From contig SZWC01015142.1 in NCBI GenBank assembly GCA_023375785.1, positions 35,512 through 65,511 of the forward strand: a DNA stretch of 30,000 nucleotides. Direction: 5' to 3'. The position numbers and the translations under genes are program-made. The stretch comes from Penium margaritaceum (taxonomy: Eukaryota > Streptophyta > Zygnematophyceae > Desmidiales > Peniaceae). Below are positions 1-10,352 of the stretch, in pieces. The stretch's first letter is position 1. The number at the start of each line of letters is the position of its first letter. Under the pieces are notes generated by a model. It was given only the letters and a program-made list of their open reading frames with translations. It searched no databases and had not been told where the DNA came from.

Positions 1-30
<30 letters not shown>
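1..30. repeat. (AG)n microsatellite
   Basis: The window opens with fifteen uninterrupted AG dinucleotides and then degenerates into purine-rich sequence. It may extend beyond the left edge of the window. Confidence 0.97.
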
Positions 31-34
<4 letters not shown>

Positions 35-1834
35 AATGAGGAAAAAATGGAAGGAAATAGCGATAAATGTGCACACATCACATAGAAGCATAACATTGTG
101 GCAGGAGCCCACCATTATGCACAGAATATTTCAACTTGAAACAAGAAAACCCTTATGAAGAGAGTTGGCGCACTGCTGCTGCGGGTCAGTTCAGAAGACA
201 CGATCATCACCACACACGATGTACTCATGCAAAAGATGATGTTGTAAGGTGACGTGCTTCACTCATTGGTAGCATATGCCATTATGCTCAGCAATAAGAT
301 GCGCGTGTTTATTTTCAAAGACTTTAGGAAGAGATTGGATGGATTGGTGTGATTGTTGTATTAGAAAAAAAAACTAGATTATCCCCCAAATCCATGTGCC
401 TAGGATGATGTAGAGAGATATCCTGATGCTAAATCCATGTGGCTTGATCACATTTCCTTGGACTTTGGGCAGGAAAACTTCATAGTGCTAGGCTTGGAGA
501 CCCTTTTGCACTATGGTTTTGGCCTAAATTGCCAAGTTTTCTGTTATTACCAGTATACCACATCTCAGTAAACGTAAGAAGGGTGCTTAGTGACAACCAA
601 TGTCACATGGTGCCTATCAGCTAGACAAAAGTGACCTTCCGAAACCCGTCGCCACGCGTTTATGACACATGACAAGAATGGATGAGAAATCTATATGCCC
701 AGCGTTGATTAATAGATAAATGTCAGAAATTCCTCTTTGCATACTTCTTAATCATGCAAGAAAAGAACTACAAAGTTATAAACCCAAAAATCTAGGAAAA
801 TAAGGACTCCTTGATCGGGGCCACGTTTAGACTGTGAAATGTATGATGAGCTTGAGCATATCCAAAAGAAATTCCCTTTCCGTAATTAAGGAATTTCACC
901 CCTATAGACACACAAAGTGCTTTGATTACTTAAGCGATCCAAGGCAATTCATATAAGGAATTTGATGTTTAGCAAAAATAACGTATAACCCAAATTTGGA
1001 ACAATGTATCGGATATCCCCAGCTACCACAAAAAATACCCTCAGAGCTGTAAGAAGATTCCATCCACCCAAGATTAACATAAAATGCCAAACGAGTGAGA
1101 AGTTTTAAAATATTTATCATGTTGATGCCGCATGCCATGTCGCATGGATGTAGAAGGCATACCTTATCTGAAAATTTTGAAAAAATTCCTTGTTTGAGAG
1201 GAATGATATACATTTTTTAGGGTTTGAGCAGTAAGGGATTTTAGAACTCCACACGGGTTGAAAGGGAGCATGCTGGGCCTCATCACCTTGGGGCTAGCAC
1301 GTGCTCGTGCAAAAATAAAACCCCATATCCCTTGTTTTAATGAGGGAGATGTGGGGTAAAGATTGGGGTTCGAAAGCCATAAGCATATGTGAGAGTGTAA
1401 AACTTCAAGTTTTGTTTCTCTTTTCCTTTTCCCTGTATGCACTCGAAAGACGACGAATTTTGCTATGGAGCATGGAAAATGATTGGGGAAACGAGGATTA
1501 AGATTATGTTCTGATTTTCCATGGTGAGTGTGTAGTGCGAGCGGTATGACTTAATGTGGGAGGGTTGTGCGAGCTTCAAAAACCCACATTTAAGTTTGAA
1601 TTAAAATCAAATCATCATCTTCCTTGTCGGAAGGACTCTTTCTTTGAAGTCGCGACTTGGAAGGTGTCCAGGCGTTCCCATGAAAAGCTACACAACGTAA
1701 GCCAACAATTTTCTCAAAAGCATGTGCCATTACCCTCTCAAGGGAGTCCATGACAGGGTGGTACCTTCGAAGGCTTGTTGGTCTTGTTTGACAGTGAGCT
1801 CGGTGATTTCCAGAGGTAAAACTCGCAAATCTCA
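31..1834. other. Unassigned AT-rich sequence, no gene seen
   Basis: I find no convincing coding region, RNA gene or domain in this stretch on either strand. Its open frames are short and show no family motif. Because G1 is read on the minus strand and ends near 1835, its untranslated end and 3' LTR would be expected here. I could not match any part of this stretch to the sequence beyond the other end of G1 (6900-7214), so no LTR is called. Confidence 0.6.
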
Positions 1835-2110
1835 CTCCCAATTGTTGTACTCAGGTCCATAACTGACCACGAGAATGAGGTACTCAACCACTCGTGTATG
1901 CAGATTTCGTTCACAGTGTTGGATGATATGGGGCACCTCACACTAGCTGTCCATGGCAAGAAAAGAAAGAGGGGTTGGATGAATGGACCCCTATATTGTG
2001 TAGGGTACAAGGAGGCTCACATGAAAGGTATCATGAATCTGCATGGCTGCTGGACGGACTAAAGGATAGGCTAACATTCCGATTTTATCGGTTACTCTAA
2101 AGGGGCTCAA
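1835..2110 (-). pseudogene. G1 integrase C-terminus: GPY/F module and decayed chromodomain
   Basis: Read on the minus strand, 2110-2000 encodes the GPY/F module, which in Ty3/Gypsy integrases is a C-terminal fold implicated in multimerisation and DNA contact. SPFRVTDKIGMLAY is followed by IHDTFHVSLLVPY, close to the family pattern of GPF, IG, AY and IHxVFHVSxLKPY. Further on, 1939-1835 in another phase gives HIIQHCERN, then EYLILVV, then YGPEYNNWE. This matches the chromodomain layout, in which the aromatic and WE positions recognise methylated histone H3 and guide integration to heterochromatin. The two modules are separated by frameshifted sequence, so no functional protein is possible. The chromodomain is evident only after frame correction and is moderately certain. 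Confidence 0.7.
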
Positions 2111-2196
2111 CCACCTTGGGAACATCTTCCTTGTACCTGGTGTTTTCAATCATAAAGTTTGTGTGATTTTTAACACTCGATCACAAATGGAAAATG

Positions 2197-2990
2197 TTAA
2201 CTCGTGACATCCTTGGTCAGCATAGGACTTCTAGCGCTAGCGAGCCACATGTGGCTGAGGGCATCAATGCATTCAAAAAATGCCTCAGTGGGGGTAACCT
2301 GATTGCCGCCACCTTCGTATTTCATCATGGAAGCGTGTATCACCGGATGTCGATCCTGGTTCAAGAATAAAGGGATAAAGCCAGTTAACTCACGGACCAC
2401 GTTATTTATGGTCAACCTAGCGAGGACCAAGTAGTCATCCCAGTTTTTCGTTATTGGATCAATATACATGTGGAGCATTTGCTCAAGGGTGCAGTTCTTA
2501 CGCTCACTCTGCCCATCTATCTGGGCATGAAATGTTGAGGACGTGCTTTGTTGCATGCAAAAGCGCTCCAAGTTTTTTTCACAAATGATTGGGAGTGGTA
2601 AGCCGTGGCACTTGATAACCCCCTCGTAAAACAAGCAGAACGTCTCATTGGTCGGAACCCGTGTTGTAGTTAGCATAAAATGATCCATTCATGTGGAACG
2701 GTCTACCATGACTAGGATGGCAATGTGGCTCTGTTTAGTCTCGGTGAGTCCCATGATGAAATCCATGGACACCGACTCCCATGGATTTACCGGGAGTTGC
2801 AGGGGTTGGAGGAGTCCTATTTGCACCTTGTTGGAGCTGTTATTGCATACATAGAGGTCGCAAATCATGCAGTACTTCCGGATGTCCGGACTCCAATGTG
2901 GCTACCAATAGTGCTCGGCCAGAGCATGGCCAGTTTCAGGATGATGGCGGGTTATGGAACTCAAACATTATCTACTCACACAAGTTGGTG
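2197..2990 (-). pseudogene. G1 integrase: zinc-binding and catalytic core
   Basis: The minus strand reads through the CxxC half of the HHCC zinc-binding region (RKYCMICDLYVC) and a proline-rich bridge (PLQLPVNPWESV). It then enters the catalytic core at SMDFIMGL, which holds the first Asp of the D,D-35-E triad. The third residue, Glu, is present in TFHAQIDGQSERKN. The middle Asp is lost: the usual SDRDxxF is replaced by CEKNLERF. In-frame stops occur at the HHCC region and just before the methionine near 2688. The domain normally catalyses 3' processing and strand transfer of retroelement cDNA. This copy is dead. Confidence 0.85.
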
Positions 2991-3241
2991 AAATTTAGGA
3001 AGACCACTCACTCACCAGGCCAGTAGATTCATGCGGCCTCGACAGTTCCTTGGCCTTCAATGTTCTTGGGATTTGAAAACCTAGGGTCAAAGGTATAGCC
3101 CATTCAGATACGTTCATTGAAATGGTTGGTGATGCTCTTGTCTTCTCTAACCAGAGCCAAGTGTGACAGATGTTGACTCAAGGGGCTTGCTATATTAGCA
3201 CGAACAGGCTTGTACTCCCAAGTGAACGTGTGGTAGCTCAA

Positions 3242-4502
3242 TTACTTGTTCCATTTTGTATGTCTTGTTGAGATGTTTGGTTGTGTGTGGGAGTAGATCA
3301 AAGGGTTACGGTCAGTGACCATGGTGATGTGTCCTTTTTTCCCGTCAAGGTAGCAACACCAAGTCTTAGATATATGTACGAATGCAAGAAGCTCCTGATC
3401 CCCTCTGGTGTACCATGTGTCTCCATCTAGGAGCTTGCGGCTCTCATAGGCCACGGGGTGGATCTCTTGCAGAAGCACGGTTTCTACCCCTGTGACCGAT
3501 TCATCACAACGTACCTCTCAAGTTTTCTTTGCATCTGGGAGTGCTAGAACCAGTGCTGATATCAATAGAAAATTCACGACCTTGAATACTTCAATGCACT
3601 GTGCTGACCAGATCCATGCACTCGACTTCCAGATTAAGGCAATCAGAGGACTAACCAAGGTAAAGTAGCCCCTCATAAACCACTGGAATTAGTTTGTGAG
3701 TCCAGGGAAAGAGAGGAGCTGACCCACGTTTTGAGGTTGACGAACTCCACCTTGCAAGGATCCACACAGGCCCCCCCAACACTGATGATATGGCCAAGAT
3801 ACTCCAACTCTGACTGCACAATCTTCCACTTGCTCTTGTTTGCAAAAACATGGTTTGCTCAGAGAATCTTGAGAACTTGTCATAGCTGTTGTTGACGTTA
3901 CTTGTGGTTTCATTAGAAGATTAAAATTCCATCCATGTATACCAGAACAGTCTTGCCAAGGTGGTCGTGAAATATTTCTTTCATCAGTGCTTGAAAATTT
4001 CCATGTGTTTTTGTGATTCTAAAGCAAAATACTCAAAACTGGCAATGCCATAGGTGGGTTTTGAATGTCGTTTTTGGCACATCCTCTTTGGTAATCTGGA
4101 CTTGGTGGTATCCTTGTGAAATTTCAGGGATGTGAACATCTTTTCTCCTTAGAGCTGTTCAAATAAATCCTTGATGCACATGAGAGGGTATGTAATCTTC
4201 ACAGTGAGCTTGTTGAACAACTTATATTCCACACCAATCTGCAAACCACCATCTTTCTTTATCACAAAGAGGATGAGATTCCTAAAAGATGAATAACTTG
4301 GCCTGATCAAATCCTTTCTGAGGTATTCCATAAACTGCATTCAAGCATCTCAACTCTTTTCCAGACTCAAAAGGTACACTGATCAAAAGGGAGGTGTTGT
4401 TGCAGGCTCCAACGGAATGTTGTTTCCAACTGCACGCTTAGATGGCAGCCGATACGGCGGTGGTTCAAAAACGTCAGAGAACTCGGAGAGGATGTCAGCG
4501 AC
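3242..4502 (-). pseudogene. G1 reverse transcriptase and RNase H remnants
   Basis: Near 4502 the minus strand gives VADILSEFSDVFEPPP, the conserved lead-in to Ty3/Gypsy RT. The finger region follows (LRKDLIRPSYSS, then FVIKKDGG), then YHQVQITKEDVPKTTF, and the palm at LGKTVLVYMDGILIF (YMDG at 3928-3939). The second catalytic Asp of YxDD is therefore Gly. The thumb contains SELEYLGHII. RNase H follows at 3478-3242 with VAYESRKLL, ELLAFVHISKTWCCYL and TDRNPL. Stops and shifts of frame interrupt the region throughout. In a live element this protein copies genomic RNA into cDNA and removes the RNA strand. Confidence 0.85.
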
Positions 4503-4593
4503 CCTGGAATGTAGGTTAATTTCTTGCTCACCATTGAGTTCTTTTCAGGGTTGTGAGAAAGCACCGACAACCTTATCTCATTCTCCTCTCCAC

Positions 4594-4881
4594 TTAGAGT
4601 GCTATAAAGCTGGCTTGGACAAGTACTTCCAGGCATTGAATCTGTGGGAATGGGGATGAGATGATGGTCTGTGGTCCAATATACATCCTTTTCTCGTGAA
4701 TCACGAGCGATGTATCTCCTAGAACAACATCAAAGGGGTCCATAAGATCCAATACTGTTAGGCAGACATTGGTCGTAAAACAGGGCAGTAACATCCGTGT
4801 CATGTTCTCACCAAGAATTGACACCACCCATTCATTCCCAACAGTCACATCCCCGCACGGGGTGTTTACGTCAGTTGCCAT
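4594..4881 (-). pseudogene. G1 protease region remnant
   Basis: This minus-strand open stretch of about 95 codons lies directly upstream of the RT lead-in, where Ty3/Gypsy retropepsins sit. DVTVGNEWVVSILGENM and LMDPFDVVLGDTSLV resemble the post-active-site segments of plant Gypsy proteases (VxVANG... and GxDVVLGxxWL). The catalytic D(S/T)G is not visible in this frame. It would lie upstream, near 4900-5050, where the reading frame is broken. The assignment rests on position and these two partial motifs. Confidence 0.55.
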
Positions 4882-5057
4882 GTGAGCACAAATGCATCAC
4901 TCATGAAGGAGTCATCCGTCCCGTGTAAGCTAGGATACATGTTGTAGCACCCGCTAGTTTCTTGTGAGATTTCATGGTCATATGCGGTTTTTATTTGTGC
5001 ACGAAAAGGCTTGATGGTGGTTTGCCTTCCAAGCGACATGCATGGGTGCTTCTCCAA

Positions 5058-5755
5058 ATCACAACCATGTTCTCGATCTTCTCCGAAATGTGGTGTCCTT
5101 TTTGTTCATAAGACCAAAATCTTTGATCCTCTGAAGGCCACGATGCTCATACCTCGGCTGGTGGAGACTGCCACTGTCATTAAAGTAAGGGAGTTTCTCC
5201 TGTAAGCCTCATGTGCAGCCTAAAACACAGCCAGCCATTTTCTATTGACAACCAAACATGTAAATTGTTCTAGATTTTTGTCATGACAAAGGAGAGTACA
5301 CACAAGTGATCATGGTAGGGGGATTCAGGGTTCATGAAGGGTGTATACACAGTTGAAATACATTGTCATGAGATAAATTCAAAGTTTTTGATATCATCAT
5401 CATAAAACATGAATGTTCTGATCTCATCCTTTTCCATGATTCACATTGATTGCAGATAGCGGCTCAGTGGTGGCTACTGGGAATCATGAAAGTTCAATTC
5501 ATGAACATGATGAGGGCGGTGAGCTCTTCCATTTGAAATCTTGTTCTTCCTCTTGAGGACATCCGTGTCCACGTTGTTCACGATGTGTACAAGGATGTTG
5601 TATGGATGCAAATGCCTGGCCCTAGCGCTGCCCTCTCCCCCCCCTCAGGGTGTCCATGGCCTGTTGGGGCATTGCCATGGCCCTGATGCTGGCCACCTTA
5701 TTGCTGGCTACCCGAATAGAATTGATTCTGACCTACTCCATGTAGACGGTTCTAG

Positions 5756-5786
<31 letters not shown>

Positions 5787-6887
5787 ATGGCGCCAGCCAT
5801 GCCCGTGGTGCTGGTGTCTCCATTGTTGTTGCAAATGATGTTTTCAGTGACGTCAGTCGTGCACAATGTATCAAGCCTTGTTATAGACCGTGCAAATGAT
5901 AGTACTGCAGGGTGTATTCTCTCCATCATGACGATGGAACTTCTTTTAAAAATCAAGTGCGGCCTGCGCAAAGCATTTTTGGAAACCGCCTGTTGGGACT
6001 TGTGCATCACGTGCAATTTCTTCCCTCACGCATGTCACAATACCAAAGGTCAGAGTTTATCTTGTAGACCTTGCAAACATGGATCACAAGAGCGTGCAGG
6101 GAGACTGGTGGTATCTGATGGCCTGATACCGAGCGGCATGTTTCTTTAGCTCAGAGGAAGGAAGGCGACATGAGAGGACGGCTTGGGAAGATGAGACGAG
6201 CGGGACTGCGGAGAAGAGTTTGATGAAAATGGACCAGATGAAGCAGGTTGAGGTTGATACGAAAGTTGGTGGAGGATGAGATATAGAGGGCGCTGCGGGA
6301 GGCAAAGGCAGTGATGAAGAGGTGACCACGCCATGCGGTCACACGATTCGTCAAGAGTGGAGGAGGAGCAGAAGTGATGACACTAGATCTGCAAAATAAA
6401 GTTTAGTAGAAGACAATGCAGACAGACAGGACCAAGGAGTAAAAGCAAGAAGAAGCTTTGACAAAGATGGCAACAATAGGCGGCTTGAGGGCTACGGTCA
6501 GCTGTTAGTGACAGTGGAGGTCCAACGTTACCATGGGCATTTGATGGACGCAGGGCTCTGTCACGGCAATAAGTGTCGCTAAAGCTTGAGAAGTGGTTGA
6601 GGCAGTGTGCTGAAGTCAGCTGCTAATGAAGCTGAAGAGGGCGAGTAGGCAAGAAGGAGTGTGGAGGACTTGAAGGACGAGAGCTACCACATGCAGGTGA
6701 ATGGACGCAAGGAGGCACATCATCTTCCTTTCAGTGTTGTAAAAAACAAGAGGGAGGTAGACAAGATATGTAGAAGACTGTGGAAGCAGTGCCAGATGGT
6801 GGCAACAATGGTGCTAATAGTAGAGGGAAACAATGAAGGTGGCGAAGCGATAACTAGGTTAGGGATCACCTAGTGATGTGGCCTGAA
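5058..6887 (-). other. Presumed G1 gag and leader region, unrecognised
   Basis: Between the G1 protease and its possible primer-binding site there should be gag and a leader. I see no zinc knuckle and no Gag capsid motif on the minus strand. The only long frames depend on the C/G homopolymer at 5756-5786 or on the strong purine bias of the plus strand at 6140-7130. No function is proposed. Confidence 0.4.
5756..5786. repeat. Poly-C run of 31 bases
   Basis: There are thirty-one consecutive cytosines (guanines on the minus strand). The run creates false polyproline and polyglycine coding in the overlapping frames. Exact length is unreliable in most sequencing chemistries. Confidence 0.95.
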
Positions 6888-6899
6888 GCTCCAATACCA
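6888..6899 (-). promoter_or_regulatory. Possible G1 primer-binding site (tRNA-iMet type)
   Basis: The minus strand reads TGGTATTGGAGC, which differs at two positions from the TGGTATCAGAGC found in G3, C4 and C5. It lies on the correct strand and on the correct side of the G1 coding region to prime minus-strand synthesis. No LTR end could be confirmed next to it. Confidence 0.4.
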
Positions 6900-7214
6900 G
6901 ATCAAAGGAATTGGGGAGCAGAACGGGTGATGGAAGACGCAGGTAGAAGCAATACAATTTGAGAAAGCACAATAGATAGATGAAAAAAGTAGAGAGTTGG
7001 GACGGGATGCAAGGAGAGACGACAGAAATGCGATGAAGTCATTGTGAGAGCTGAGGTAGAGCGACAAAGAACAGAATAGACAGAGGCAAGGCAAGGAGAC
7101 AATCTTCATCATGTCTTGTTGCCACATTGAAATAAAGTCACCAGTGGGAGCATTACTGATAACTGAGTATACTCTGTAGCATTTTCTTCAGCAGATCACA
7201 GTCAACGGAAACCT
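6900..7214. other. Purine-rich sequence between G1 and G2
   Basis: No gene is visible. If the primer site at 6888-6899 is real, this would be the end of the G1 5' LTR, but no second copy was found on the left side. Homology between G2 and G3 starts only around 7215. Confidence 0.4.
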
Positions 7215-7570
7215 CATCTCCGATGGAAACTGAAGCTGTCAATCAATGCAATCAACGGCTCTGCTACACTGGCAAAACATTGAGCCATATCTCGTGCTAC
7301 TGTTGGAAACGAAATCAGCAATCCAAAAAAGGAAGAAATGACAAGTCAAGAAACGAAAAAGAACAGGAGTACACGGCAAGGCTCCTGTCCAGTCAGAAGT
7401 TTCTACACCGACCAATCGCCCATATGAATGGCTCACATTACTACTGCCGACAATACCTGAAACCGTAAAGTTCAAGTTACCGGACTGTTGACCGGTAATG
7501 CTAGATGGAGGAGCTTCTTATAGCTTTATAAGAAACAACATGGAAGCTCGGCTTGCAGACTGAACTAGCA
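7215..7570 (+). pseudogene. G2 Gag zinc knuckle and protease start
   Basis: Codons from 7262 give CYTGKTLSHISCYC, a CCHC nucleocapsid knuckle in which the second Cys has become Gly. The preceding PMETEAVN matches SIPMEVNA just before the knuckle in G3. From 7498 the frame reads MLDGGASYSFIRNN, the retropepsin active-site region, with Asp-Gly-Gly at 7504-7512 where DSG or DTG is usual. Stops follow within about ten codons. Gag upstream of the knuckle is missing. Confidence 0.75.
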
Positions 7571-8039
7571 GTGTTTGAAGAAAATTTTGTTGATGGATGA
7601 CCACAGATCCGCCGACTTTGCAAACCTCTCCGACTGAAAATCTGAGATCTACACAAGGTAATGATCTGGAAAACTTGTCCAATGAGTGACCACGAAATCA
7701 TCCTTGGGCAAGATTTCCTATACTGACACAATCCGCAGGTGGACTAGAGCAGCGGATCAGTCTACGTCAGCATTGATGGCAGGAAGTGACACCTGCCTCT
7801 GGTCGAGGGACCCACAATGCAATGATGGTTACAGAAAACAGTAGAGCTAGAAGCATTAGAGGAAGTTACGGTAGCCATAAAATGCCAAGTGATATCTCTG
7901 GACGTGGCCAAGAGATACCTGAAACACAGCTCAAGCGTGGCTATTCCGTGTAGATGCGGAAGAAATTGCAGGTGCAGGAACAACGATGCCAGCCTTAATA
8001 CGTGGGAATTCACAACAGTACTGGAGGAGTTTGCAACAC
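7571..8039 (+). other. G2 protease-to-RT spacer, decayed
   Basis: This stretch is collinear with the same interval in G3. Both share a short GATTTCCT block followed by an AATCC-CAGGT block, near 7707 and 7728 in G2. No open frame survives beyond short pieces. Confidence 0.5.
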
Positions 8040-8917
8040 GCATCGAGGAGTTCGAAAGGATTTTTACTGATGAACTGCCCTGAGAGCTATCTCCGCAACG
8101 AGACAGCAATTATCAGATAGACCTGAAGCCAGGCAGTAGACCAACAGTAACGGGGAACTATCGGATGAGCGATCACTAGTTGACCAAACTCAAGAAGCAG
8201 CTAGATGTGATGTTCGTTCAGGGGTTCATCAGATCTTCTACGTCACCATGTGCTACACCTGTCCTTTTTGTGAAAAAGAACACTAGAGAAATGCAAATGT
8301 GCGTGGACTTTCAAGTGTTGAACAACATCACCTGTAAGAACAGCTACCCCCCTTCCGCGAGCAGACGAACTTTTTGACCAACTCCGAGGGGTCAAAATTT
8401 TCAGAGAAATCGACTTACGCGCGGCTATCATCAGATCTGCATATCTGGTAAGGAAATCAAGAAGACATCATTCTACACTAGATACAGGCAATTTGAGTTC
8501 ATGGTTATGCCATTTTAACTAATAAAATCCCCCACGATGTTTATGGTGGTTATAAACAACATAGTCTGCCCGTACCTGGACGACTACATCATTGTGTAAC
8601 TTGACAACATCGTGGTGTAAAGCCGCACCCTGGAGGAGCACCATGGACGTCTCCAAAAGGTTCTCAAAGTTTTACAAAGAGAGTATTTTTTCATAAAACT
8701 CTCAAAGTGTGACTTCAGTTGCCGTTCGATTGACTTTCTCGGCCACATCATTGGCGGCGGTCAGATCACCATGGACCCAAAAAAAGTGGAGGTGCTCGCT
8801 GATTGGCCAACACCTATAAAGTTTTGGGAAGTCCAAGTATTTTTGGGCCTTTTTATCTACAAACATTGATTTGTAAAGGACTACGCTTGCGTGTTAGTGC
8901 CTCTCTCTCATGTTGCA
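8040..8917 (+). pseudogene. G2 reverse transcriptase
   Basis: The lead-in EEFERIFTDELP is followed by the fingers (QGFIRSSTSPCATPVLFVKK, then MQMCVDFQVLNN) and the palm, with PYLDDYIIV then stop-LDNIVV at 8597-8608. The catalytic YLDD box therefore reads stop-L-D-N, with its Tyr codon changed to TAA. The connection DFLGHIIGG and the thumb motif KKVEVLADWPTP follow, ending at DYACVLVPLS. The region carries several stops and shifts of frame. In a live element it would polymerise cDNA. Downstream it is fused in frame to chromodomain sequence by a deletion. Confidence 0.88.
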
Positions 8918-8995
8918 CACGGCTACGATGTCGCACACAACAGGTGGGAGTCCAACGACAACCTCTGAGACATCTATCACCTAATCAACGGCTAC
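8918..8995 (+). pseudogene. G2 chromodomain, C-terminal half
   Basis: HGYDVAHNRWESNDNL, a TGA, then DIYHLINGY. This aligns almost residue for residue with the second half of the G3 chromodomain (HGYNAAHNIWEPYENL, HLMDGY). The first half (YLVKW and upstream) is absent because the deletion joined this point to the RT thumb. Confidence 0.85.
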
Positions 8996-9044
8996 TACCA
9001 TCTCCACCTGCTTATGTTTGATAATGCGCCGAGTTGTTGCGCCT

Positions 9045-9057
9045 AAAAGGTGGGGAA
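9045..9057 (+). promoter_or_regulatory. G2 polypurine tract
   Basis: AAAAGGTGGGGAA lies just before the TG of the LTR. This is the RNase H-resistant primer for plus-strand synthesis. The corresponding G3 sequence at 23005-23015 is AAGGGGGGGAA. Confidence 0.8.
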
Positions 9058-9058
9058 T

Positions 9059-9630
9059 TGTTACGTCCTTGACGTACACGAGTCCCTAAAATCTGCGAGT
9101 GGCGATTTTTTTCATGACATTCGTGGCCCACCAAGCGACTTCTTCAAGATTTGTACGCCGATCGGCTAAGGGAATTTTGGCCAGTTGCCCCGACCTCTCG
9201 TGTTCTGTTCCAACGTCGACCACATTCCATAATGGTCAACAAACGTGTCGGGAAACATATCAATGTTTGGATATCGTTCAGTCAACTTGTTGACGGCGCT
9301 AGACATTGATGAAAACGTGCCTTAATATTGATGAAGCCCCCTGAATTCTTGCTCAAGCTTCTCAAACCAGCCATTCACGGTGTAATCTCGCACGCATTAC
9401 TCGGCTCGAGCGCCACCAACCCAACATATGCCTCATTCTCATTCTCAGTATCGTGTACATGTGCTTTATGTACTCAACACTTGTCATCGAACTGCACTTA
9501 CCACTTAACACAAATTATTCGTTTTCTCCAAATCCTTGAATTATCTTTTGTCCCGCACCTCACCCCTCTGAACCACATACCTTCCGGTCGATGTAACACT
9601 TTGAACCACCCATGTTCCGTTCGGCGTAAC
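9059..9630 (+). repeat. G2 3' LTR
   Basis: It starts TGTTACGTCC after the polypurine tract and ends next to the TGTTATTTAC of the G3 LTR. Internal homology to the G3 LTR is clear (GACGTACAC-AGTCCCTAA, CGAGTGG, TATGGCCAA versus TTTGGCCAG, and a similar CCATT/CGTT-GGC end), but divergence is high. The exact right end is uncertain by a few bases because the terminal CA is not preserved. Confidence 0.75.
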
Positions 9631-10184
9631 TGTTATTTACCAGACGTACACAAGTCCCTAATCTTTCCGAGTGGGTATTTCCGTGATTGCACAAATAGCC
9701 CACCGCACAGCGAGACCTCGATTTCCACTCTGACGGTCGAGGGAAATATGGCCAACTGCCCTTGCCCTCCAACGATCCTTCTCACACTTTCTGAAAACTT
9801 CGACCAACTTGGAGAATCATCAATAGAAGTGACACGACCTTTCGGTCGACTTCTTGACGCATCGAGAAATATCGAGATTTATAAAGATGCATCTCGCATC
9901 TTTTCCATCGATCTTTGAATCCCCCTGATTCCTTGGCAAAAATTCTCGATCCAACCACTCACAACGCGACTCCACACGCGTCGCTTGACAATCGACTCTA
10001 CGACCCCGACTATATCTCATTTCTAACTCGACAGTTGTATATATTTGTTCGATCATTTCGAAACTTGTCGTCGAAGTACACTTACTGCTAATTATGAATT
10101 GCTCAAGTGTCCCAAATTCTCAAACCATGTTCTGCCTTGCAACTTCTACTTGTTCACCATCTACGCTCCATTTGGCATAGCACT
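9631..10184 (+). repeat. G3 5' LTR
   Basis: It starts TGTTATTTAC and ends immediately before the tRNA-iMet primer-binding site at 10185. The length of about 554 bp is similar to the 572 bp of the G2 LTR, to which it is related. The partner 3' LTR of G3 is not in the window, because C5 inserted at its start. Confidence 0.8.
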
Positions 10185-10196
10185 TGGTATCAGAGC
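10185..10196 (+). promoter_or_regulatory. G3 primer-binding site (tRNA-iMet)
   Basis: TGGTATCAGAGC directly follows the 5' LTR. It is complementary to the 3' end of plant initiator tRNA-Met, the standard minus-strand primer of plant Ty3/Gypsy and Copia elements. Confidence 0.93.
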
Positions 10197-10352
10197 GCAG
10201 CGATGCTGGAGAGGCAAGTGACTACCTTACCCATCCGGAGGACTATCTCACGCAATCCGTCAGCACATCTCATGCGTCAATACTTCACATACTCTACAAC
10301 TACAATGTGAATCGAGCGAGCGCATCCGACGACCACTAGCGGGTCTTTGAAA

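Larger units (their letters stand above)
1835..6899 (-). mobile_element. G1: degenerate Ty3/Gypsy chromovirus
   Basis: On the minus strand the domains run protease, RT, RNase H, integrase, GPY/F, chromodomain, which is the Ty3/Gypsy order with a chromovirus C-terminus. Every module is broken by stops and frameshifts, and several catalytic residues are lost, so this is an old copy. The right limit is set at a primer-binding-site-like sequence (6888-6899). The left limit is the last recognisable chromodomain codon. LTRs were not identified. It sits in the opposite orientation to its neighbour G2, whose 5' end is missing just to the right, so G1 may have inserted into or beside G2. Confidence 0.8.
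7215..9630 (+). mobile_element. G2: truncated and internally deleted chromovirus
   Basis: This plus-strand relative of G3 begins abruptly just before the Gag zinc knuckle and continues through protease and RT. Around 8910 it then jumps directly into the middle of the chromodomain, missing RNase H and integrase. It ends with a polypurine tract and a 572-bp LTR. Protein-level similarity to G3 runs the whole length (zinc knuckle, LDG-AS protease motif, RT, chromodomain), but the two LTRs look only roughly 60-65% alike by eye. G2 and G3 are therefore different family members and not a recent duplication. No 5' LTR is present. Confidence 0.85.

Noticed and set aside
1367..1374. GGTTCGAA resembling a tRNA T-loop
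   Set aside because: No acceptor stem, D-arm or anticodon arm can be paired around it.
5541..6149. 202-codon plus-strand frame with a polyproline run
   Set aside because: Its length depends on the 31-base C homopolymer. No domain is visible, and it overlaps the minus-strand element G1.
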